Assembly (NCBI GenBank): GCA_016208665.1
Contig: JACQXT010000181.1
Location: 1 to 11,055, forward strand
From: Chitinivibrionia bacterium
GTDB taxonomy: Bacteria > Krumholzibacteriota > Krumholzibacteriia > WVZY01
Direction: 5' to 3'
DNA: 11,055 bases
In this document: one piece after another, positions 7,302 to 11,055 of the stretch
How positions within the stretch are numbered: the first letter of the stretch is position 1
Layout of the letters: each line of letters opens with the position of its first letter
Program-made: the position numbers and the translations under genes
Notes under the pieces: model-generated
The model's database searches: none
Seen by the model: only the letters and a program-made list of their open reading frames with translations
Told to the model about the DNA's origin: nothing

Positions 7302-7934
7302 TCAGGCCGGAAACCAGGACCGCAAGGTTGTCCTCAAGAGAAGAAAAGATGAATCCTGACAGCGATCAAAGCGGACTTTTTCGGCGAGTTCGCGAAAGAG
7401 TGCGGCAGAGTACTGGACGCCAGATTCGCGGATAGCTGCACGGAAGCTCTCTTTCGGCCGATGGGGCTTAGCGGCATCCTTCCCCAAGAAATGCTTTTCG
7501 CGAAGCCACTCCCTGAGTCCCGGATTCCTTCCCTGCCAGCCGAGGACATCGTCTATGCGCTTCGACTCGCTCCAGACCCAGATCTCTAGTTCCGGTTCCA
7601 GCACGACAACTTCAGCCCTATCCCCCCACCCATTGGAGGCAAGACGTCCCCGGCATTCGGCTGCGACAGCATTCGCCGTGCGCGCTGCCTCACGACCGCA
7701 ACCCTCGTAGTCGAAGATGACCAGCGCGTGTTCGGCGCGATTTGAGTAAGGACGGAGCAACTCATGTGCCTGTTGACACGTCCCCGAGTCTCTGCCCGTG
7801 TGCCTTATCACTTCGTGCCGAGGCTGACGAATCCCGAGCTGGCCAACCCGCCTTGCAAGCAGCCCCTGCATGACGCTTTGCGCATCAAGGTCCGCTACCA
7901 GAACAACGAGATCCAGCGTGTAGGCCACTGTCAT
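7302..7934 (-). CDS. 210-residue putative TOPRIM-like partner of the ATPase
   Basis: The start is ATG 7934, overlapping the ATPase stop as ATGA. A longer frame reaches 8108 but would lie inside the ATPase gene. Visible motifs are a hydrophobic strand ending in VADLDAQS (13-20), HALVIFDYEGCGRE (69-82) with Asp75 and Glu77, VVLEPELEIWVWS (110-122) with a row of Glu, a basic RPKES (159-163), and CQDSSF (192-197). Strands ending in clustered acids recall the metal-binding TOPRIM-like partners of OLD-family ATPases, but this fold assignment is inference. To my memory the family is widespread beside such ATPases in defence clusters and may be the one called MAD4 in the methylation-associated defence system; I am not certain. 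With the ATPase it probably acts as sensor plus effector, with this protein as the candidate nuclease. Confidence 0.7.
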   Translation of the reverse strand: MTVAYTLDLVVLVADLDAQSVMQGLLARRVGQLGIRQPRHEVIRHTGRDSGTCQQAHELLRPYSNRAEHALVIFDYEGCGREAARTANAVAAECRGRLASNGWGDRAEVVVLEPELEIWVWSESKRIDDVLGWQGRNPGLREWLREKHFLGKDAAKPHRPKESFRAAIRESGVQYSAALFRELAEKVRFDRCQDSSFLLLRTTLRSWFPA

Positions 7935-9172
7935 CCGAGAATGCCAGTCGCAAAGAGGGTCCCCAGATCCGACTCGTGGTGCCAGTCCCTCAAATTGGGG
8001 TGATCGCTGCCACGCACGATGTCGGTTGCGCCTTCCCTGGAACGGGCGAAGCAAAGGACCTGCTCGGGCTTCGCAAGGGATAGAACAACCGGGGAATGCG
8101 ATGCGCACAGAATCTGATTTCCGTAAGCCGAGGAGAGCGACTGGAACACCGTTTCCACAGCCTGCGGATGAATCCCATTCTCAGGCTCTTCGACAAGGAA
8201 GATTCGGGATGCCCCGTCGCTGTATGCTAGAAGGGTGAGGGCCAACAACCGCAATGTCCCGTCAGAGAGAGCCCACGAAGCTGCCTTTAGCCCGGTACGG
8301 TAGGTAATCCGCAAGTAACGGCTCTTGTCCTCAGGCTTCACCACGGTGTCAATGCTCTTCATGTCCGGAAGGGCCGTCCGGACATGTGCCAGCCAGCGGA
8401 GGTATCGCTTCTTGCTCTTGCCCAGTTCGGCTATAACCCAGGGGAGATTCGAACCATCCGCTTGGAACTCCCGTGGGCTTCCCGCCTGGGATGGGCGGCG
8501 CATGGCCTCGCTGTTGAGCTTGAGAAAATGAACACCCTCCATCAACAGCCTTTTGAGCCAAATCGCAACCGGGAAACGGACCTCATCCTCAGGGAGATTG
8601 GCAAGACCGAGCTTCTGGGACCCGAGGCGGAATGGATTATTCCACCCCGAAGTCTCCGAGAAGTAATAGTGTGTCTCACCCCCGATAGTCTTCTTGATTA
8701 CGGCCTTCCATCCCTTGGGAGTCTTCTTGTGGCCTAATACGAGGAGGGATTCTCGCGCGGGCGGCGGAGACGGAAATAGATCTGGTTGAGCTCTTTGTGG
8801 CTCTTCGTCATCCGGCGCGAGCCAGAGCGTTTCGGCCAGGATCGACATCTCCTCATTGGCGTCGAGACCGATCGCAACCTCGTAGCGGGCCTTGGCAAAC
8901 CCATTCCTGCGTCGATCCTCCGGGAGACCCACCTCGACTGCCATTTCGAACTTCCTCCCCTCCCCCATCCAGAAGAGATCCGAGATGCTCAGGGTCCTGG
9001 CTCGCACCGCTGATGCGAGTCCCCCATTTAGCAAATCGGAGAGGAAATGAAGGACATCGAGGAACGTTGACTTGCCGCTGGCATTCGGGCCGACGAGGAC
9101 ATTAAACGGCTCAAGCTCCTGACTCACATCCTGCAAGCAGCGATAGCCGAGAGCCTCAACGCGCCGGAACAT
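7931..9172 (-). CDS. AAA ATPase, OLD-like/ABC-type (AAA_15/AAA_21)
   Basis: A 413-residue protein with all ABC/SMC-type ATPase motifs: Walker A GPNASGKST at 28-36, signature-like LSDGTLRLLAL at 302-312, Walker B IFLVEEPENGIHP at 324-336 with catalytic Glu329, and a switch histidine in CASHSP at 356-361. The N-terminal FNVLVGPNASGKSTFLDVLHFL is typical of the OLD/RloA/AriA type. No TOPRIM nuclease domain is fused at the C-terminus, and the next gene, coupled by an ATGA overlap, may supply it. This resembles two-gene systems such as PARIS (AriA/AriB) or the AAA ATPases carried within type I restriction operons. hsdS lies 254 nt upstream on the same strand, suggesting an antiphage role. The ribosome binding site at ATG 9172 is weak. 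Confidence 0.9.
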   Translation of the reverse strand: MFRRVEALGYRCLQDVSQELEPFNVLVGPNASGKSTFLDVLHFLSDLLNGGLASAVRARTLSISDLFWMGEGRKFEMAVEVGLPEDRRRNGFAKARYEVAIGLDANEEMSILAETLWLAPDDEEPQRAQPDLFPSPPPARESLLVLGHKKTPKGWKAVIKKTIGGETHYYFSETSGWNNPFRLGSQKLGLANLPEDEVRFPVAIWLKRLLMEGVHFLKLNSEAMRRPSQAGSPREFQADGSNLPWVIAELGKSKKRYLRWLAHVRTALPDMKSIDTVVKPEDKSRYLRITYRTGLKAASWALSDGTLRLLALTLLAYSDGASRIFLVEEPENGIHPQAVETVFQSLSSAYGNQILCASHSPVVLSLAKPEQVLCFARSREGATDIVRGSDHPNLRDWHHESDLGTLFATGILG

Positions 9173-9318
9173 GGGTGCATCCTTAGAATATCACCGGCCG
9201 CTATGTCATCCTTGTCCCAGGAATTAGAGGACAAATCCGCGCCGCACGGACACTCGCCGGAGTAAGAGCCGGGCAACGACATCAACTTCCTTAGGATTTG
9301 CCGAAGTACCTCGTCCAT
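9124..9318 (-). CDS. Small hypothetical protein, 64 residues
   Basis: ATG 9318 is preceded by GGAGGG with 6 nt spacing, the best ribosome binding site in this interval. The product begins MDEVLRQILRKLMSLPGSYS, contains ECPCG (22-26) and ends CRM. It overlaps the start of the ATPase gene by 49 nt. No family is recognised. It could be a real small protein of the cassette, or a leader whose translation sets up the weakly started ATPase gene. Confidence 0.35.
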   Translation of the reverse strand: MDEVLRQILRKLMSLPGSYSGECPCGADLSSNSWDKDDIAAGDILRMHPCSGALRLSAIAACRM

Positions 9319-9419
9319 GGACTGCCCTCCAAACTTCGCACATCTTCTATTCCCCCGAACGGAATGTCAAAGAACCGGGGGTCGAAATCCGCGCGCCCGA
9401 AATTGTTGAAACAGTCCAC
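9291..9419 (-). CDS. Very small ORF directly after hsdS, 42 residues
   Basis: GTG 9419 follows the hsdS stop by 6 nt. The product begins VDCFNNFGRADFDPRFFDIP, continues FGGIEDVRSL and stops at TAA 9291-9293. It overlaps the start of the next small ORF by 28 nt in another frame. Its make-up, rich in Phe and Asp, looks protein-like, but no family is recognised. It may also be the front half of one broken gene whose rear half is the 64-residue ORF. Confidence 0.25.
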   Translation of the reverse strand: MDCFNNFGRADFDPRFFDIPFGGIEDVRSLEGSPWTRYFGKS

Positions 9420-9425
9420 TCCGTC

Positions 9426-10946
9426 CTACCTTGCCTTCGCCTTACGCTTCTTGGCCGGAAAGCGCGGTGCCATGGGCCGTATTGCGGACATGTCAGACAC
9501 GAGAGTACGTGCGGCGCGGATGCGGTCCAGCAGGTCGGAAGCGGGTTCGTCGTTGGGGTCTTGGGGTACCAGTTCACCGCGGAATGCTTTGGCGAGCAGG
9601 GCGGGCGTCAGACGCTCGATCTGGGCGCAGGCGGCGGCGTAGCGGGCTTCGAGACGGTCGGCGTAGGCAAACAGGGTTTCAACCCGGCCAACGATCTCGT
9701 CTTGCTCTTCACGTGAGGGCAAGGGCACTTGCAGCGCCCGGACGTCCCCGATGTTGATGCCGCGCACCGCAACGCCTCTCACCGCGCCCTTCATCCGAAA
9801 CTGCGCAAGTTCGGAACGGAGATACCACAGGACATAGTCGCGGCTTACGTGAGGCTGAATCGTGAGCCTCGCTGTATCTTGCGTGATGTTGGCTTTCTCC
9901 AGCTCATCGGGAACCACGACAAGGCGACCGACCGTGCCACGAATCGACAACAACAGATCACCACTCCTCAGTCGCGCCCTCTTAAATTCCTCGTCGATCT
10001 TCGGAGAGGTCTTCCGGATCGTGTTCAGGTTAAGCCGGTCACTGGGGAAATCTGCAACACGGACGTATTTCACGCCGCCTTCGATTTCGGGGCCAGGCAT
10101 CAGGATGCCGTAAGTTATTGGACGGTCTGGCATGACCAGGTCGCGAAGGGTCAGAAGAGTCCACCCTTGAGGAAACATGCCCTCCGACAAATCATGAACG
10201 CCATCAGTTGGCAGGGATGCGTTGCCGGCCTTGTGACCGCCAGCTGCATGGTGGACAGAATGAACCTTCGCGGCGAGTCCCGTAGCATCGACATGACCAG
10301 AGTTGGCCTCCCGCCAGTCCTCCGTCAGTTTGCCGGAGGTGGCGGCGGCGAGGACGGATTGGCGAAAGCGCTTCAGGATGGCGGGCACACGGTCGAGGCG
10401 TTCGCGGCAGGCGTCCACCCGCGCGAGGACCGCGTCGAGCTTGTCGGCGATGCGCTTCTGCTCGTTTCGCGGGGCAACCGGCAGTGAAAGCGCCGCAAAA
10501 TGACTTCGTTTGAGATTGTTGATATTCACACCGCGCGCCATGGACGACACTGCGGCACGGTAAGCATCAGTCGAAAAAAAATGTCCGAAGTAGTGCGCTT
10601 CGATTTGCTTGACCGGCCTCAGAAGACCGCAGAATGCGCCGAAACCTGCATGGATATCAGCCAAAGCCTGGACCGCTTTCCCGACGACTTTGATGCTTCC
10701 GCTTGAAGTAGCGACGACCACGTCACCGGTTTGTATCCGTTGTGCTTCTGAAACCAAGCTGTCGGGGACATAAACGAGGTCTCGAAGGTCAAACCCGCGT
10801 TCTTGAAGGTTGTTCGCGCGAAGAACGGGCACCGAGTTAACGAAGAATGCGTCGCTCGCATCAGATTTGCTGTAAGTGACTCCACGAAGAAGAGCAGCGA
10901 CGTCGAGGAGGTCTGCGAAAGCCCAACCTGGCGGCAACCCGGTCAT
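9426..10946 (-). CDS. hsdS: Type I restriction-modification specificity subunit HsdS
   Basis: The 506-residue protein has the standard two-TRD layout. The first target recognition domain spans about 1-160, ending NINNLKRSHFAALSLPVAP. The central conserved helix is at 160-212 (RNEQKRIADKLDAVLARVDA, then VLAAATSGKLTEDWRE). The second recognition domain covers about 259-410 (starting FPQGWTLLTLRDL). The distal conserved region is at 411-463 (REEQDEIVGRVETLFAYADR, then LLAKAFRGELVPQDP). HsdS sets the bipartite DNA target and docks HsdM and HsdR. The basic tail KKRKAKAR is notable. GAGGTT 8 nt before ATG 10946 is a plausible ribosome binding site. The 109 nt visible upstream do not read as the end of HsdM, and hsdR is not among the four genes or ORFs after it, so partner subunits must lie further upstream or elsewhere. 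Confidence 0.95.
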   Translation of the reverse strand: MTGLPPGWAFADLLDVAALLRGVTYSKSDASDAFFVNSVPVLRANNLQERGFDLRDLVYVPDSLVSEAQRIQTGDVVVATSSGSIKVVGKAVQALADIHAGFGAFCGLLRPVKQIEAHYFGHFFSTDAYRAAVSSMARGVNINNLKRSHFAALSLPVAPRNEQKRIADKLDAVLARVDACRERLDRVPAILKRFRQSVLAAATSGKLTEDWREANSGHVDATGLAAKVHSVHHAAGGHKAGNASLPTDGVHDLSEGMFPQGWTLLTLRDLVMPDRPITYGILMPGPEIEGGVKYVRVADFPSDRLNLNTIRKTSPKIDEEFKRARLRSGDLLLSIRGTVGRLVVVPDELEKANITQDTARLTIQPHVSRDYVLWYLRSELAQFRMKGAVRGVAVRGINIGDVRALQVPLPSREEQDEIVGRVETLFAYADRLEARYAAACAQIERLTPALLAKAFRGELVPQDPNDEPASDLLDRIRAARTLVSDMSAIRPMAPRFPAKKRKAKAR

Positions 10947-11011
10947 GTTTCAACCTCGTAACTTCTTGCATTTGCACCGATGATGAAACTCAGTAAGAAG
11001 AGTATGTGCCG

Positions 11012-11048
11012 GGCGGAGGGGTGGCGCGGAGGGGAGGTCTCCGTCGGC
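11012..11048 (+). repeat. Dispersed GC-rich repeat, copy B
   Basis: Bases 11017-11034 (AGGGGTGGCGCGGAGGGG) are the exact reverse complement of 475-492, and flanking bases also agree in part. Within this copy GCGGAGGGG appears twice (11013-11021 and 11026-11034). It lies upstream of hsdS and may run off the window end. Confidence 0.6.
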
Positions 11049-11055
11049 GGGCCGA

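Noticed and set aside
7935..8108. N-terminal extension of the 210-residue protein
   Set aside because: The extra 58 residues lie within the ATPase coding sequence and are not protein-like; ATG 7934 forms an ATGA overlap typical of coupled genes.
8384..8737. 117-codon plus-strand frame across the ATPase gene
   Set aside because: Antisense shadow; the minus-strand ATPase has all catalytic motifs in frame.
9729..10487. 252-codon plus-strand frame across hsdS
   Set aside because: Antisense shadow of hsdS, which shows both conserved regions and both recognition domains on the minus strand.

Overview
The window looks like the chromosome of a free-living diazotrophic proteobacterium. The evidence is a proteobacterial-type NifA C-terminus, a consensus -24/-12 (sigma-54) promoter in front of nifH, NifH and NifD with all catalytic residues in place, and a very GC-rich nif block. 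I cannot assign a genus.

Layout. (1) 1-2999, + strand: the 3' end of a NifA-type activator, an intergenic region with a perfect sigma-54 promoter, then nifH and nifD overlapping by 4 nt. nifD is followed by a strong GC hairpin and no nifK, so the usual nifHDK order is broken here. (2) 3000-3310: hairpin plus a short segment with imperfect inverted ends resembling the terminal repeats of IS21-type elements. (3) 3275-3852, + strand: an mqsRA toxin-antitoxin locus whose toxin gene has lost its middle while the antitoxin is intact. (4) 3923-5119, - strand: a Fic-domain AMPylase-like protein. (5) 5120-5593: an AT-rich, gene-poor stretch with a Fic promoter, a short tandem repeat, palindromes and the decayed 3' end of an unidentified gene. 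(6) 5557-6248, + strand: an intact HigBA-like (Gp49-family) toxin-antitoxin pair with a promoter/operator. (7) 6260-10946, - strand: hsdS (type I restriction specificity subunit), two tiny ORFs, an OLD-like/ABC-type AAA ATPase, a 210-residue acidic-motif protein translationally coupled to it, and a DUF262 (GmrSD-like) gene broken by an internal deletion. No hsdM or hsdR is visible.

How it fits together. The first 3 kb is core nitrogen-fixation machinery: activator, dinitrogenase reductase and the alpha chain of dinitrogenase. The remaining 8 kb is an accessory defence/addiction island (type I RM part, ATPase plus putative TOPRIM-like effector, DUF262 remnant, Fic, two TA loci), apparently placed where nifK would be expected. 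A 36-bp repeat with an 18-bp identical core lies just after nifA and again, inverted, at the far end of the window, so the segment between could be bracketed by copies of a dispersed repeat.

Two genes (mqsR and the DUF262 gene) show the same lesion: both ends recognisable and the middle missing, with a frame change. The likeliest new biology is the hsdS / small ORF / ATPase / 210-aa protein cassette, and the two toxin promoters that place the transcription start at or next to the start codon.
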